Below are positions 1 to 10,193 of a stretch of 64,000 nucleotides of DNA, piece after piece (within the stretch, counting starts at the first letter, position 1; each line of letters opens with the position of its first letter). A program made the translations under genes and the position numbers. The DNA comes from Bacillus sp. FJAT-29814 (GTDB lineage: Bacteria > Bacillota > Bacilli > Bacillales > Cytobacillaceae), in contig NZ_LMTJ01000006.1 of the NCBI RefSeq assembly GCF_001510715.1, forward strand, positions 341,396-405,395, read 5' to 3'. The notes below the pieces were generated by a model. The model made no database searches and was not told where the DNA came from. It worked only from the letters and a program-made list of their open reading frames with translations.

Positions 1-92
1 ATTTCATCATGTAAACGCCTTGTCAGTTTTTCCACTAACATCGTTTTTCCAGCTCCTACTGGACCGCCAACACCGATTTTAATTGGTTCCAT
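1..92 (-). CDS. ureG: UreG urease accessory GTPase (5' end only, cut by window edge)
   Basis: Only the first 30 or so codons lie in the window; the gene runs off the left edge. The N-terminus reads [17 protein letters not shown], which carries the P-loop (GGPVGAGKT) typical of UreG, the SIMIBI GTPase that drives nickel insertion into apo-urease together with UreD, UreF and UreE. The ATG at 92 is preceded by AAAGGA (about 103-110 on the plus strand as TCCTTT). It lies 95 bp downstream of ureF in the same operon; ureD is expected beyond the edge. Confidence 0.93.
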   Translation of the reverse strand, partial: MEPIKIGVGGPVGAGKTMLVEKLTRRLHDE

Positions 93-187
93 AGAAAAAA
101 CACGTCCTTTCTAATTTGCTGATTGCACATAAATTTAACAACGCTTGATGAACTGTACTAATAGATTCGGGAATCGGCAGGGCTTCA

Positions 188-874
188 TTAAGACATAAAA
201 ATTCTAATATTTACGCGCTCGTGTCTCATTTGTGACAGCTCAATCCCGGGCGAGACAATGCCAAAGTCCTCCTCGCCCAAGTTGCTGATGGCCTCAACTG
301 CCTCCATCAAATCAGTTTGCACATCGCGTATCAATTTCTGTCCCGCCGTTTGCCCCAACGGAATACCTCTTACTGCATTTTGAACAATGCTAGATACGAC
401 AGAGTATAGGTAAAATAGAATGGATGTGGAGTTGGGCACTCCAAGATAATGAGCAACCATCGTAAAAACGATAGCTGGATGTCCAAATGATTGTTTTGCC
501 TCTATTCGCTTTCTGTAACCAGAAAGAACCGGTATCCTATATAAGGACTGAACCAAATGTAACATCCGTTCCCCCATTCTCATGGCACCCTCTCTCGTTT
601 CTCGAGGCAGGTTTTGCATGGTCAACAAACGGTCCAGTTTCCATACTTTTTGAAGGTCGTCCTCTTCCAGTGCCTGATACACAAGATGGCATGCCAAGCC
701 ATCCGAATAAATGAGCTGCTCATCAATATAAACCCGAAGCCATTCTGAAAAGGTATCGATGTTATGCACCGTATTGTCTTGAATATAGCTTTCAAGGCCA
801 TATGAATGGCTAAACGCACCTGTTGGAAAATTTGAATCACAAAGCTGAAATAGTGCCAGGATTTTTTCATCCAT
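188..874 (-). CDS. ureF: UreF urease accessory protein
   Basis: 228 residues, the usual UreF length. The N-terminal [21 protein letters not shown] segment and the C-terminal [12 protein letters not shown] tail are family hallmarks. UreF is an all-helical chaperone that bridges the UreD-urease complex to the UreG GTPase and controls its GTPase cycle. Its start overlaps the end of ureE by 8 bp, so translation is probably coupled. A UreG start follows after a 95-bp gap. Function is assigned from family and operon context with high confidence. Confidence 0.95.
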   Translation of the reverse strand: MDEKILALFQLCDSNFPTGAFSHSYGLESYIQDNTVHNIDTFSEWLRVYIDEQLIYSDGLACHLVYQALEEDDLQKVWKLDRLLTMQNLPRETREGAMRMGERMLHLVQSLYRIPVLSGYRKRIEAKQSFGHPAIVFTMVAHYLGVPNSTSILFYLYSVVSSIVQNAVRGIPLGQTAGQKLIRDVQTDLMEAVEAISNLGEEDFGIVSPGIELSQMRHERVNIRIFMS

Positions 875-1322
875 GACTATGACCTATATGACGAAAAGCC
901 TGCTTTACTTTTCGATTTTCCCGATTATAGGGAATTTCCAGCTCTTGCAACAGTTCCTCCACAAGATAATCATATTGAACCATCATCATTTCATCCTCGA
1001 ATTGAGCAGGAAGGTGCCTGTTTCCTAACTGATGGGCAATTGTCCCCATTTCTTTGATCGTGCGTGGAGTAATGACCAATAAATCATCCGCAAGCACATC
1101 AATGACAATCATATTTTTTTCATCCATATACAGGACATCGCCTGCAACAAGGTCACGCGGCTCTTTTAAGCGAATGCCGATTTCCCGACCGTGGTCAGTG
1201 GTGACCCGCTGAATCCGTTTTACTAAATGGTCACTTTCAAGGTAAACTCTTTCAACATGGCGCTTAAAGATTTCTTCTTTTTCCATGTCTTCTATATTTG
1301 TTTCAATTCTTTCAATTAGCAT
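867..1322 (-). CDS. ureE: UreE urease nickel metallochaperone
   Basis: 151 residues with the UreE layout: an N-terminal beta domain and a C-terminal domain containing the conserved GNRHLPAQ segment, whose His is the dimer-interface nickel ligand in characterised UreE proteins. The tail is short and only modestly His-rich (HIGHSHG), unlike the long poly-His tail of Klebsiella UreE, so nickel storage is probably limited. The ATG at 1322 has GAGGTGA about 8 nt upstream. It lies 11 bp after ureC and overlaps ureF by 8 bp. Confidence 0.95.
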   Translation of the reverse strand: MLIERIETNIEDMEKEEIFKRHVERVYLESDHLVKRIQRVTTDHGREIGIRLKEPRDLVAGDVLYMDEKNMIVIDVLADDLLVITPRTIKEMGTIAHQLGNRHLPAQFEDEMMMVQYDYLVEELLQELEIPYNRENRKVKQAFRHIGHSHG

Positions 1323-1333
1323 ACCTATTCACC

Positions 1334-3046
1334 TCAAAATAGAAAATAACGCTGAGCCATCGGCACTTTTTTAGATGGTGAGCTTGTAATAATCTCCCCA
1401 TTGACTTTAACCTCATATGTTTGCGGGTCGACCGATAGTTCAGGGGTTTCTGAGTTCAATTTCATGTCTTTTTTGGTTAGTTTTCTGATACCGTGGACGG
1501 GCAGAATGATTTTTCCCAATCCCAGTTTTTCATGCACTTTCCCTTCATAGGCTGCCTGTGAAATGAAGGTAATCGAACTTTTGGACAGCGCTTTGCCAAT
1601 TGTCGCATACATCGGTCGATTGACAATCGGCTGCGGCGTTGGAATCGAGGCATTTGCATCTCCCATCATGCCATAGACAACCAATCCGCTTTTTAGGACC
1701 AATTCCGGTTTCACACCAAAAAACGCCGGATTCCACAACACAAGGTCGGCTATTTTTCCAACCTCAATCGAACCTACGTAGTCGGAAATTCCATGAGTAA
1801 TCGCCGGATTTATCGTATATTTTGCAATGTACCGCTTGGCCCGATTATTATCAGAAAGCTTGCTGTCCCCTTGTAAGGAACCCCTTTCTTGCTTCATTTT
1901 ATCCGCTACCTGCCATGTCCGTGTAATCACCTCACCGATACGGCCCATTGCCTGGGCATCTGAACTGGTCATACTAAAGATCCCCATATCCTGCAGGACA
2001 TCCTCTGCGGCAATCGTTTCCTTGCGAATCCGTGAATCTGCGAAGGCAATATCCTCTGGTACAGATGGGTTCAAATGGTGGCAAACCATCAGCATATCCA
2101 AATGCTCATCGACCGTATTAACGGTATACGGCAGCGTTGGATTCGTCGAGGATGGAAGGACATTCATAAAGCTGGCAGACTTAATAAGGTCAGGTGCATG
2201 ACCGCCGCCTGCTCCTTCGGTATGATACATGTGAATAACACGGTCTTTAATCGCTGCCATCGTATTTTCAACAAACCCAGCTTCATTTAGGGTATCGGCA
2301 TGAAGCGCAACCTGTACGTCATATTCGTCTGCTACCCTTAATGCATAGTCTATAGCGGAAGGAGTTGCTCCCCAGTCTTCATGAACTTTGAGACCGATGG
2401 CGCCAGCCCTAATTTGTTCGGCTAAAGGTTCTTCTGTAGCTGCCTGTCCTTTGCCGGTTAAGCCGACATTTATTGGCAGTCCCTCCACTGCTTCAAGCAT
2501 TCGGTGGATATTCCATTCTCCGGGTGTAACCGTGGTCGCTCTGGAACCGGCAGTGGCACCTGTTCCACCGCCAATTAGAGTGGTAAGGCCTGAGGTTAAG
2601 GCAACATCGACCTGTGCCGGGTTGATAAAATGAACATGCGTATCAATACCGCCAGCTGTGACAATCATCCCTTCACCAGCAATGATTTCCGTCGAAGCAC
2701 CAATGATAATATCCACCCCATCCATCACCAAGGGATTTCCCGCTTTACCGATTCCGGAGATTTTCCCGTCACGAATTGCAAGATCCGCCTTGTAGATTCC
2801 GGTGTAATCTAAAATCACGGCATTGGTAATCACACAATCAGGAATCCCGTCACCACGGGTTACGAGCGGATGTTGGCCCATTCCATCGCGAATGACTTTA
2901 CCGCCGCCAAATACTACTTCCTCACCATAGGTCGTATAGTCTTTTTCAATTTGAATCATCAAGTCCGTATCCGCCAGCCGGATGGAATCTCCTGTAGTCG
3001 GACCAAACATCTGGGCATACTGCTTCCGCGGCATTTCAAAGCTCAT
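1334..3046 (-). CDS. ureC: Urease alpha subunit (catalytic)
   Basis: 570 residues, the normal UreC length. It hydrolyses urea to ammonia and carbamate at a dinuclear nickel centre. Visible active-site features are HVH at about 137-139 (nickel ligands), the Lys expected to be carbamylated at about residue 220 ([11 protein letters not shown]), the [10 protein letters not shown] and GGGHAPD stretches, the flap with its conserved Cys (MVCHHLNPS), and SSDAQAMGR with the nickel-ligand Asp. The start overlaps the ureB stop by 4 bp (ATGA). No frameshift or lost catalytic residue was seen, so the enzyme looks functional. Confidence 0.98.
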   Translation of the reverse strand: MSFEMPRKQYAQMFGPTTGDSIRLADTDLMIQIEKDYTTYGEEVVFGGGKVIRDGMGQHPLVTRGDGIPDCVITNAVILDYTGIYKADLAIRDGKISGIGKAGNPLVMDGVDIIIGASTEIIAGEGMIVTAGGIDTHVHFINPAQVDVALTSGLTTLIGGGTGATAGSRATTVTPGEWNIHRMLEAVEGLPINVGLTGKGQAATEEPLAEQIRAGAIGLKVHEDWGATPSAIDYALRVADEYDVQVALHADTLNEAGFVENTMAAIKDRVIHMYHTEGAGGGHAPDLIKSASFMNVLPSSTNPTLPYTVNTVDEHLDMLMVCHHLNPSVPEDIAFADSRIRKETIAAEDVLQDMGIFSMTSSDAQAMGRIGEVITRTWQVADKMKQERGSLQGDSKLSDNNRAKRYIAKYTINPAITHGISDYVGSIEVGKIADLVLWNPAFFGVKPELVLKSGLVVYGMMGDANASIPTPQPIVNRPMYATIGKALSKSSITFISQAAYEGKVHEKLGLGKIILPVHGIRKLTKKDMKLNSETPELSVDPQTYEVKVNGEIITSSPSKKVPMAQRYFLF

Positions 3047-3372
3047 TTGATACGCCCTCCTTCAATTGAGCCATCGGTTTTGTTGTTAAAGCCGTAAACT
3101 TTGCGTTCTCCCGCGTATGGAACCAATTCCACTTCTTTTTCATCGCCCGGTTCAAAGCGGACTGCAGCACCGGCCGGAATATTTAACCTTTTGCCAAAGG
3201 CTTCTTCCCTGGTAAATTGCAAGGATTCATTCACTTCGAAGAAATGATAATGCGACCCTACTTGAACCGGTCGGTCTCCTGTATTCGTCACCCTCATTTT
3301 GAATACGTCTCTTCCTTGATTACAAATAATCGGCTCTTCCTGTAAAAATAATTGTCCTGGTTCCCATTCCAT
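3043..3372 (-). CDS. ureB: Urease beta subunit
   Basis: 109 residues. Structural subunit of the UreABC trimer. The [11 protein letters not shown] segment, the [11 protein letters not shown] motif and the [10 protein letters not shown] end are diagnostic. It follows ureA by 18 bp and shares an ATGA overlap with ureC, so the three structural genes are one translational unit. The start at 3372 is preceded by GGAGGGAT about 8 nt upstream. Confidence 0.97.
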   Translation of the reverse strand: MEWEPGQLFLQEEPIICNQGRDVFKMRVTNTGDRPVQVGSHYHFFEVNESLQFTREEAFGKRLNIPAGAAVRFEPGDEKEVELVPYAGERKVYGFNNKTDGSIEGGRIK

Positions 3373-3390
3373 TGTGTATCCCTCCAGCAG

Positions 3391-3693
3391 TTAACGAATT
3401 GGATCGTGCACAGTTACTAGTTTTGTTCCATCCGGGAAGGTGGCTTCTACTTGAATATCATCGATGATATCTGCAATCCCTTCCATTACATCCTCGCGTG
3501 TTAAGATGGTGGCGCCATATTCCATCAGCTCCGCTACAGTTCTTCCATCTCGGGCACCTTCTAAAACCTCATAGGTTATGAGTGCTACTGCTTCTGGATA
3601 ATTTAATTTCAATCCTCTCTCTTTTCTTCTTTTGGCCAGGTCGGCCGCCACTACAATCATGAGCTTGTCGATTTCTCGAGGTACCAGTAACAT
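3391..3693 (-). CDS. ureA: Urease gamma subunit
   Basis: 100 residues starting [14 protein letters not shown], matching the canonical UreA start. I chose the ATG at 3693 because CAAAAGGAGG sits 7-8 nt upstream; the frame stays open to an earlier ATG at 3774, but that would add 27 unrelated residues. Hallmarks are [20 protein letters not shown] and the C-terminal [14 protein letters not shown]. First gene of the urease operon. The AT-rich upstream region (3700-3790) presumably holds the promoter; I could not place a convincing -35/-10 or TnrA/CodY box. Confidence 0.96.
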   Translation of the reverse strand: MLLVPREIDKLMIVVAADLAKRRKERGLKLNYPEAVALITYEVLEGARDGRTVAELMEYGATILTREDVMEGIADIIDDIQVEATFPDGTKLVTVHDPIR

Positions 3694-3789
3694 TACCCAT
3701 CCTCCTTTTGTCGTTTTTTGTAAAAATTTCCACCCTACAATATAATTCTCTATATTATTGGAAATTAAACACATTTAAATTTCTTTATA

Positions 3790-3816
3790 AAATAAAAAAA
3801 ACGGGAATTTTTCCCG
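3790..3816 (-). terminator. Rho-independent terminator between psuG and ureA
   Basis: Read on the minus strand, a 6-bp stem CGGGAA/TTCCCG (3802-3807 with 3811-3816) is followed by a long T-run. It is the second of two hairpins downstream of psuG and insulates the urease operon. Confidence 0.7.
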
Positions 3817-3876
3817 CCATCGTTTTAAGTTCAAAATAATGAATAGAACAGCTTTAAGTGTTCCTTTTATAGGCTA

Positions 3877-3930
3877 ACAAAAAAAGCATGTAGACTAATC
3901 CAAAATTAGATTAATCTACATGCTTTTTAG
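3877..3930 (-). terminator. Strong terminator downstream of psuG
   Basis: A long, nearly perfect inverted repeat (arms AAAAAGCATGTAGA and its complement, about 3881-3928) is followed on the minus strand by TTTTTTTG. It lies immediately after the psuG stop codon. Confidence 0.85.
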
Positions 3931-3937
3931 TTTTTAA

Positions 3938-4849
3938 TTACATTGCATTAAAGCTTACCGCAAGTTTTGCTCCGACTACGGCATTGTTTTTCACTAAAGC
4001 GATGTTTGCTTCCAAGCTTTTTCCTTCTGTCAGGTCTTTCACCTTACCAAGCATGAACGGCGTTACATCTTTACCGGCAATATGGCGTTCTGCCGCTTCT
4101 TTCAATGCAGACTCAATGATGTTATTAATAAATTGCTCATCCATTGCGTGCTCTTCAGGAATCGGGTTGGCAATGACGGCGCCGCCTTTTATGCCAAGAT
4201 CCCATTTTACTTTCAATGTGGAGGCGATTTCCTCCACATCGTCAGCGCGCAGGTTCAATGCGAATTCGCTTGTCCGTGTAAAGAAAGCTGGAAGGACATC
4301 AGTTTGGTAGCCGATAACCGGCACGCCTTTTGTTTCAAGATATTCCATCGTTAAGCCTAAGTCGAGGATGGATTTCGCGCCCGCACAAATGACGGCTACG
4401 TTTGTTTGCCCTAGTTCTTCCAGGTCCGCTGAAATATCCATAGTGGTTTCGGCCCCGCGGTGAACCCCGCCAATACCGCCGGTCACGAAGATATGAATAT
4501 CAGCCAACTCGGCGCAAATCATCGTTGCGGCAACAGTTGTGGCACCCAGCTTTTTCGTAGCAAGTAAATAAGCTAAATCACGTCGGGAAGCTTTCGCCAC
4601 ATCTGGGCTTTTTCCGAACATTTCCAACTCTTCATCTGATAGGCCAATCTTGATTTTTCCATCAATAATTGCAATTGTTGCCGGAACCGCGCCATTATCA
4701 CGGATAATTTGTTCCACTTCACGGGCGGTCTGAACGTTTTGTGGATAAGGCATTCCGTGAGAGATAATCGTTGACTCAAGAGCCACGATTGGTTTCCCCT
4801 GTTCCTTGGCGGTACGCACTTCTTCTGATAAGGTAATATATTGTTTCAT
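3938..4849 (-). CDS. psuG: Pseudouridine-5'-phosphate glycosidase
   Basis: 303 residues; PsuG/YeiN/IndA family. It reversibly cleaves the C-C bond of pseudouridine 5'-phosphate to uracil and ribose 5-phosphate. Family signatures are [16 protein letters not shown] near the N-terminus, [45 protein letters not shown] (split here: the [11 protein letters not shown] stretch is the active-site region), and [14 protein letters not shown]. The start overlaps the kinase stop by 4 bp. With the upstream kinase it makes a complete two-step pathway from pseudouridine to uracil plus ribose 5-phosphate. Confidence 0.95.
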   Translation of the reverse strand: MKQYITLSEEVRTAKEQGKPIVALESTIISHGMPYPQNVQTAREVEQIIRDNGAVPATIAIIDGKIKIGLSDEELEMFGKSPDVAKASRRDLAYLLATKKLGATTVAATMICAELADIHIFVTGGIGGVHRGAETTMDISADLEELGQTNVAVICAGAKSILDLGLTMEYLETKGVPVIGYQTDVLPAFFTRTSEFALNLRADDVEEIASTLKVKWDLGIKGGAVIANPIPEEHAMDEQFINNIIESALKEAAERHIAGKDVTPFMLGKVKDLTEGKSLEANIALVKNNAVVGAKLAVSFNAM

Positions 4850-5955
4850 GATCCTTCCTCCACATCTTTAAGTAGTTGTTCTGCGGATAAATCCTGTCGG
4901 ACAGTATATGGTGATTGCAGTGTTTTCGATGCATTGATATTTCCGGCCCTGGCGATTTCAATTAACGGTTTCCCCTCAAGCCAGGAGTAGATAACCGCGG
5001 AGGAGAACGCATCTCCAGCCCCGGTTACATCCAGGATTTCCTTTGTTTCAACTGAAGGAATATGAAATATTCCCTCTTCCTTGTTGCCAATCATCGATCC
5101 CTTTTTTCCATTGGTAATAATCACATTGGCAACCCCATTTGACAGCCATTTTTCTACAGCATTCTTCCAATCATCATCATTTCTGATTTCAGTATGGAAG
5201 TAGGTTTCCGATTCATCCCGGTTCGTGATCAGCCATGTTACGCCATTTAAATCATCCGGTAGACGGCTCATCTTTGGTGATGAAACGGGGATAATGGCAA
5301 TTGGAATATCATGATTTTTAGCAAAATGACATAAGAATTGAACGGTTTCCTTTGGACAGTTTAAGTCGACCATAATGCATTTGGCGCGGCTCAACAACCC
5401 TTCGTGTTTTAATAACAGGTCAGGTGTGATGGCATCATAGATGTCCATATCCGCTAACGCAATAACCAAATCGCCCTCGGAGTCTAAAACCGCAGTGTAG
5501 GATCCGGTTGATTTTTCAGGGAATTGAATCACGGTTTCCAAGTTCATATAAAGACCTGATGTATCTTCAATGATGGACCAATCCTTATCCGCCCCACTTG
5601 CTGAGATGAGTGATACCTTCAGTCCGAGACGTCCGAGGTTTTCGGCAATATTCCGGGCCACCCCGCCAGCATTTTGTGTCACGTAAATCGGATTGGAGGT
5701 ACCTAATTGAACTTTGTCTTTGATATGAAATTTCCGGTCTATATTGGCCCCGCCTATACAGATCACTTGTTGAGCCTCATTCAGAATGTAAGCTCGCCCG
5801 AGAATATTTCCTTTTTTCATTAAGCCAGATATCATGTTGGCAATTGTAGGCCGGGATAGTCCTAATATTTCCGCCAGCTCCTGTTGAGAAACATATGGAT
5901 TCTTTCGTATTAAATCAAGAATCAATTGCTCCTTCTCGCTCATCCTTTCAGGCAA
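4846..5955 (-). CDS. HTH-PfkB sugar/nucleoside kinase, probable pseudouridine kinase
   Basis: 369 residues. Residues about 6-55 form a winged helix-turn-helix ([19 protein letters not shown]), and the rest is a PfkB/ribokinase domain starting [13 protein letters not shown] and carrying the signature [16 protein letters not shown] near the C-terminus with the catalytic Asp. The architecture resembles E. coli YeiI, which also neighbours psu genes. I chose the TTG at 5955 because GAGGTGA lies 5 nt upstream; the internal ATG at 5943 has no suitable site. Likely phosphorylates pseudouridine for PsuG. The fused DNA-binding domain suggests it may also regulate its own operon (inference). Confidence 0.82.
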   Translation of the reverse strand: MPERMSEKEQLILDLIRKNPYVSQQELAEILGLSRPTIANMISGLMKKGNILGRAYILNEAQQVICIGGANIDRKFHIKDKVQLGTSNPIYVTQNAGGVARNIAENLGRLGLKVSLISASGADKDWSIIEDTSGLYMNLETVIQFPEKSTGSYTAVLDSEGDLVIALADMDIYDAITPDLLLKHEGLLSRAKCIMVDLNCPKETVQFLCHFAKNHDIPIAIIPVSSPKMSRLPDDLNGVTWLITNRDESETYFHTEIRNDDDWKNAVEKWLSNGVANVIITNGKKGSMIGNKEEGIFHIPSVETKEILDVTGAGDAFSSAVIYSWLEGKPLIEIARAGNINASKTLQSPYTVRQDLSAEQLLKDVEEGS

Positions 5956-5993
5956 CTAACTCACCTCATAACCTTATACATTTGTCATCCAAA

Positions 5994-7073
5994 TTATTTT
6001 GGATTAAAGGCCGATAATTCGTCACGGGTTTCCGGAACCTTTACATCGCCTGATTTAATTTTGTCTGTCCATTCCTGGACTAATGATTCAATTTCAGCTT
6101 TGTTTGCTGCTTTCTCGTTAATTGCAGCCAAGCCAACACCGTCTTCAGCTAAACCAAATAATGTAACCTTTCCGCCAGGGAATTTGCCATCTTTCGTTAG
6201 TGTTGCCAAGTCCTTAACCGCTACATCCACTCGTTTCAGAGCCGATGTCAGAACAACATCCGCACCCATATCCGCTTGGTCACGGTCTACACCAATCGCC
6301 CAAAAATCTTTGCCTGGATCTTTAGCTTTACGGTCGTTGGCTTCTTTAAACAGACCGACACCAGTGGCACCTGCGGCATGGAAAATCACGTCCGCGCCTG
6401 AAGAATACATTTTCGAAGCGATGGCTTGGCCAACCTCAGCCTTGTCAAAAGCACCTGCAAATTGTACATCGACTTTTACATCTGGATTTACAGCCTTAAC
6501 TCCAGCCAAGAAACCAGTTTGGAAACGTTCAATTACAGGAACATCCATCCCGCCAATAAAACCAACATGGTTCGTTTTAGTTGTTTTAGCTGCGGCGATT
6601 CCCGCTAGGAATCCTGCCTCATGCTCTTTGAATAGAATGCTCGCTACGTTTGGCTGGTCTACTTCAGCGTCAACGATAGAGAATTTTGCATCTTTTTGCT
6701 GCTTTGCGATTTCCTCCACAGCAGATGGCATTAAGAACCCAATCGCATAAACTAAGTCAAACCCTTCGCGGACAAGTCTATTCAGGTTTGTGGTATAATC
6801 GGCATCCGATTTCGATGCAAGGTAGTCATAACCGCCCTTACCTTTTTCCAAACCATTTTCTTTACCGAAATTTTGCAGGCCCTCCCAAGAAGATTGGTTG
6901 AATGATTTATCATCTACACCGCCGACGTCAGTTACCATGGCTACTGAGAAATTGTCCTCTCCGCCTTTATTTCCAGCTTTGTCATTGTTGTCATTACCTT
7001 TTCCGCACGCACCCAAAAGTGTTCCTGCAGCCAAAATAAGAGATAATGCAATTCCTGCTTTCCGCTTAATCAT
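5994..7073 (-). CDS. BMP-family nucleoside-binding lipoprotein
   Basis: 359 residues; basic membrane protein (BMP/Med/TmpC/NupN) family, the substrate-binding component of nucleoside ABC importers. The signal peptide ends in the lipobox LGAC at residues about 20-23, giving a membrane-anchored lipoprotein. Family motifs are VDDKSFNQSSWEG and FIGGMDVPVI. GAGGAGG lies 8 nt before the ATG. It is the first gene of a unit with the HTH-PfkB kinase (38-bp gap) and psuG, so a role in pseudouridine or general nucleoside capture is likely. No ATPase or permease gene follows, so it must share one encoded elsewhere. Confidence 0.88.
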   Translation of the reverse strand: MIKRKAGIALSLILAAGTLLGACGKGNDNNDKAGNKGGEDNFSVAMVTDVGGVDDKSFNQSSWEGLQNFGKENGLEKGKGGYDYLASKSDADYTTNLNRLVREGFDLVYAIGFLMPSAVEEIAKQQKDAKFSIVDAEVDQPNVASILFKEHEAGFLAGIAAAKTTKTNHVGFIGGMDVPVIERFQTGFLAGVKAVNPDVKVDVQFAGAFDKAEVGQAIASKMYSSGADVIFHAAGATGVGLFKEANDRKAKDPGKDFWAIGVDRDQADMGADVVLTSALKRVDVAVKDLATLTKDGKFPGGKVTLFGLAEDGVGLAAINEKAANKAEIESLVQEWTDKIKSGDVKVPETRDELSAFNPK

Positions 7074-7097
7074 TTTTTTGCCTCCTCATGATGTTGG

Positions 7098-7132
7098 TTT
7101 TAAACTTTTGTTTACCTTATAAACTTTCGTTT
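7098..7132 (-). promoter_or_regulatory. Tandem palindromic operator-like sites in the BMP leader
   Basis: Two 16-bp units, 7117-7132 and 7098-7113, are direct repeats offset by 19 bp. Each holds an inverted repeat AAAC-N4-GTTT (AAACGAAAGTTT and AAACAAAAGTTT on the minus strand). They begin at the predicted transcription start, where a repressor would block initiation. The binding protein is unknown; the HTH domain of the operon's own kinase is a candidate. Confidence 0.6.
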
Positions 7133-7163
7133 GTATTATATACCTAACAAACTGGTTGGTCAA
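7117..7163 (-). promoter_or_regulatory. Sigma-A promoter of the BMP-kinase-psuG unit
   Basis: On the minus strand, TTGACC (7158-7163) and TATAAT (7135-7140) are separated by exactly 17 bp. Predicted transcription start is about 7127, giving a leader of about 54 nt before the lipoprotein ATG. The promoter-proximal leader overlaps the operator-like repeats annotated at 7098-7132. Confidence 0.8.
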
Positions 7164-7274
7164 CCTTTTTTGCAAAGCAAAAACATCCAAACCCTACCTA
7201 AAAAGTGAGCTGTTAAGATTATCTTGAACTAATTATTGGCATCTATTCCTTCACTTTTTCTGCTTATAATAAAA

Positions 7275-7305
7275 ACAAGCCCGGCAAAAGTGCCGGGCTT
7301 GTTGA
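7275..7305 (-). terminator. Terminator downstream of minJ
   Basis: Perfect GC-rich hairpin (arms AACAAGCCCGGCA and complement, loop of 4) lying just past the minJ stop; read on the minus strand it is followed by TTTTTATTATAAG. Confidence 0.85.
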
Positions 7306-7309
7306 AAAA

Positions 7310-8503
7310 TTATCCTGTCTTTTTATCAAACTTTTTCTGGTCCTGAACGAACAGGATGCCAAGTTCATGGTGGTCACCTTCGAACAATGCCCGCTGGACA
7401 AAGCGGATTTCACCGTTTGTGTCGAGGACGTCGAGCTTGCAATGAGCCCGATTTTTTTGCAGTGCCTCATAGAATGTGGTTTCATCCTGCACCTGCTGAC
7501 CGTTTACTTTGGCGATAATTTCTCCGACCTTAAGTCCCATTTTCTCGGCCGGTGTCTCCGGGATAATCCCGATAATCATCAAACCTTGATTCTTTTTTGA
7601 AAAATAAACTGGTTTGTTTTCATCCTTCATATACGCCATCAGCGAGATGAATTCGCGGCCGATGACAGCCAGCGCCACTGTCAAAATCGAACTGAGCGGA
7701 TACCAGTAACCGGCGATGGATAGCAATAAAATGAACACACCCAGCCCAATAACCTGGCGGCCGTGAACTTGGATCGCCTCGCGCGGCAGCATTCCTTTAA
7801 TCTGCTGGCTAAAGCCCATGGCAAATGGCACGAGAATAAGCGAATATTCCTTGGCTCCGATCTGAAATACTGGCCACCAATCGAAAGTAGATGGAATCGC
7901 CTCGCCCGGAATTAGCAGGAACATGGGCAGCAGCCATAGCCGCTTTACCTCATGGATGCCAATGCTTTGCCCTCGTTTGCTCTTTGTTAGTTTAGGCGAA
8001 GTTCCCTTACTGCCATTTTTTAAAATGAAAATTCCTTCGGTAATGAGCAGAAGTCCCAACACAATGACAATTGATGGATAGATTTGTGTTTTTAATGTCC
8101 CAAACGCATTTTCAAAAAACGGAAACGGCCAGCTGTTTTTGGCGAGCATTACGATAGCAAAAAACGCGGCCCCGACCGTGTAGGCCGGAGACATCCAGCG
8201 GACGTTGGCTGTTAACGACCATAACAGTGTAAAAGCCGCAATCAGCAATACTGCTGCGAACGGGATTACAATTCCTGCTCCTACGACTATGACTGAAAGG
8301 ACTGCCCCGATTAAAAGCCCCAGAGGAAATAGCTGCCGTAGTTCGAAATAGGCATCCTCTGCCCGGACATGGAAATTTTTCCGCTCACGTTTTACCCTCA
8401 TGACTCCCAATATTCCAGCCAGGAAAACGAGATAGTATAAAACAGGATGTAAAAATAACTTGCCTGTCCCTTTAAGAAGCTCCACAAGCCATATTTGTAC
8501 CAA
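7310..8503 (-). CDS. minJ: MinJ-like topological cell-division determinant (PDZ membrane protein)
   Basis: 397 residues, the same length as B. subtilis MinJ (YvjD), and next to ctpB as there. About eight hydrophobic segments fill residues 1-290, followed by a C-terminal PDZ domain (GLMIIGIIPETPAEKMGLKVG). In B. subtilis MinJ bridges DivIVA and MinD at the poles and restrains FtsZ ring assembly; a similar role is inferred. The likely start is a TTG at 8503, with AGGTGA 6 nt upstream. Confidence 0.85.
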   Translation of the reverse strand: MVQIWLVELLKGTGKLFLHPVLYYLVFLAGILGVMRVKRERKNFHVRAEDAYFELRQLFPLGLLIGAVLSVIVVGAGIVIPFAAVLLIAAFTLLWSLTANVRWMSPAYTVGAAFFAIVMLAKNSWPFPFFENAFGTLKTQIYPSIVIVLGLLLITEGIFILKNGSKGTSPKLTKSKRGQSIGIHEVKRLWLLPMFLLIPGEAIPSTFDWWPVFQIGAKEYSLILVPFAMGFSQQIKGMLPREAIQVHGRQVIGLGVFILLLSIAGYWYPLSSILTVALAVIGREFISLMAYMKDENKPVYFSKKNQGLMIIGIIPETPAEKMGLKVGEIIAKVNGQQVQDETTFYEALQKNRAHCKLDVLDTNGEIRFVQRALFEGDHHELGILFVQDQKKFDKKTG

Positions 8504-8697
8504 CTCCTGTCACCTGCCTCTTGTAAAATTTATCGTAGATTAAAAGTCTCTTAACCTTTATTTTACCAAATTACCGGGGCAAAACATATTGCTAGATATT
8601 AAAAATTATATTTCAAAGGAGCGGGGATAGGATTTTATGATTAAAGGGTCGACTATTTCCGTGGAAATTCTTTTTCATTACCCATAATAAGACAAAA

Positions 8698-8728
8698 AAG
8701 CAGCAAACCTTTCTAGGTTTACTGCTTA
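8698..8728 (-). terminator. Terminator downstream of ctpB
   Basis: Hairpin with arms AGCAGCAAACC and GGTTTACTGCT (one mismatch). The minus-strand 3' side is TTTTTTGTC. It separates ctpB from minJ. Confidence 0.7.
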
Positions 8729-8735
8729 ATATATT

Positions 8736-10193
8736 TTATTTTCCAATCAACCGCAGTGCCATTTGAAGTTGAGCATCGTTTTTCTCTTTTTTTATTTCTT
8801 TAATGGCGGCGTCCTCGAGCTTAGCTGCGGTTTTCGCATCGACTTTTCCGGTGACAGCCAGGTCGTTATTTTCCTGGAACGCTTTCACAGCGGTGGTGGT
8901 TTCTGAACTGAAATAGCCATCAGTCCGGCCTGGAGCCAGCCCCAGTCCATCGAGAATTTCCTGTGCGTTTTTCACCTGCTCGTTGTTCATGTCCTCCACG
9001 AGTGGTTTGTCGATTTGCAGCGGGTGTGTGGTGAAGATATTTGGCTGCTTGACTTCTACATCCGGCTTAATACCCTTTTTGTGAATCCAGTTTCCGTCTG
9101 GCGTCAGCCATTTGAACAGTGTCAGCTTAATATTGCTGCCGTCCTCCATTGGCACTGCCTGCTGGACGGTGCCCTTACCGAAGGTCGTTTCTCCGATTAC
9201 CTTGTAACCAGTCGCTTCCTGCAGTGCCCCTGCCAAAATCTCCGAAGCTGAAGCGCTCCCCTTATTGGTGAGAACAACGACTGGGTATGGCTTTTTCTCG
9301 GTTAATGTTGAGAAATATCGCCGCTTTTCACCATTTCGCTGCTGAATTTGCACAAACGGCTTATCCTTCGGCACAAATTCCTTTAAGATTTCCTCAACGC
9401 TCGATAGCAGACCGCCCGGATTACCGCGCACATCAATGATTAGCCCTTTGATCTTGTCATTCTCCAAAGCCTTCAATTCCTTTTTAAAATCAACCGCGGT
9501 ATTTTCGGAAAAGGACGTCACCTCAAGGTATCCGATTCTTTTGCCGTCATACTGCTTGATATCGGAATGGACAGTTTCTAGCGGAATTTCGTCGCGCTTC
9601 ACTTCAAACGTCAATGGTTCCTTCAGGCCTTTGCGGGCAATTTCAATCTTGACAGTCGTGCCCTTTTTGCCGCGAATTTTGGAGGTGGCTTTGTTAAGGT
9701 CAAGCCCCTCGACACTCTTTCCATCGACTTTCAAAATTTGGTCGTGCGGCTTGAGACCCGCTTTTTCAGCCGGGGAATTTTTGAACGGGGATACGATGAC
9801 GATCTTTCCATCCTCCATCCCTACTTCAGCCCCGATTCCTTCAAAGGAGGATTCCAAAGTCTGCGTGAATTGTTGAGTTGTTTCCTTGTCCATGTAAACC
9901 GAATAAGGATCCTTTAGGACGGAAAGCATGCCTTGAATTGCACCCTCGACCAGCTTTTCCTGTTCGACTTTTTCTACATAGCGGCTGAGGATCAGTTCAT
10001 AGGCCTGCTCGACTTTTTCAAGGTCGTCCGTTTCGGTTTGGGTAGTGGCTGTTTCTGTTTTGGCTGGCTTTATCGCTTGCTCAAGCTCGGAGTTTGTTTG
10101 ATCCTTTTGAAAAAATTGCATTCCGGCATAGGTGCCGCCTGCCCCTGTCAGCAGTGACCCCGCCATTAATAGGGCCATCCATTTTCGATTCAT
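8736..10193 (-). CDS. ctpB: CtpB-like S41 carboxyl-terminal processing protease
   Basis: 485 residues, exported. Signal/anchor segment at about 5-27, PDZ domain about 112-200 (IVIVSPFKNSPAEKAGLKPHD), S41 protease domain with the Ser nucleophile in GSASASE (about 312-318) and the Lys of the dyad in FGKG (about 340), then a peptidoglycan-binding domain near the C-terminus (AQEILDGLGLAPGRTDGYF). In B. subtilis CtpB cleaves SpoIVFA in the forespore intermembrane space to time sigma-K activation. AGGAGG precedes the ATG. The leader contains a stem-loop with CTGCCTGTTT arms at about 10215-10246. Confidence 0.92.
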   Translation of the reverse strand: MNRKWMALLMAGSLLTGAGGTYAGMQFFQKDQTNSELEQAIKPAKTETATTQTETDDLEKVEQAYELILSRYVEKVEQEKLVEGAIQGMLSVLKDPYSVYMDKETTQQFTQTLESSFEGIGAEVGMEDGKIVIVSPFKNSPAEKAGLKPHDQILKVDGKSVEGLDLNKATSKIRGKKGTTVKIEIARKGLKEPLTFEVKRDEIPLETVHSDIKQYDGKRIGYLEVTSFSENTAVDFKKELKALENDKIKGLIIDVRGNPGGLLSSVEEILKEFVPKDKPFVQIQQRNGEKRRYFSTLTEKKPYPVVVLTNKGSASASEILAGALQEATGYKVIGETTFGKGTVQQAVPMEDGSNIKLTLFKWLTPDGNWIHKKGIKPDVEVKQPNIFTTHPLQIDKPLVEDMNNEQVKNAQEILDGLGLAPGRTDGYFSSETTTAVKAFQENNDLAVTGKVDAKTAAKLEDAAIKEIKKEKNDAQLQMALRLIGK

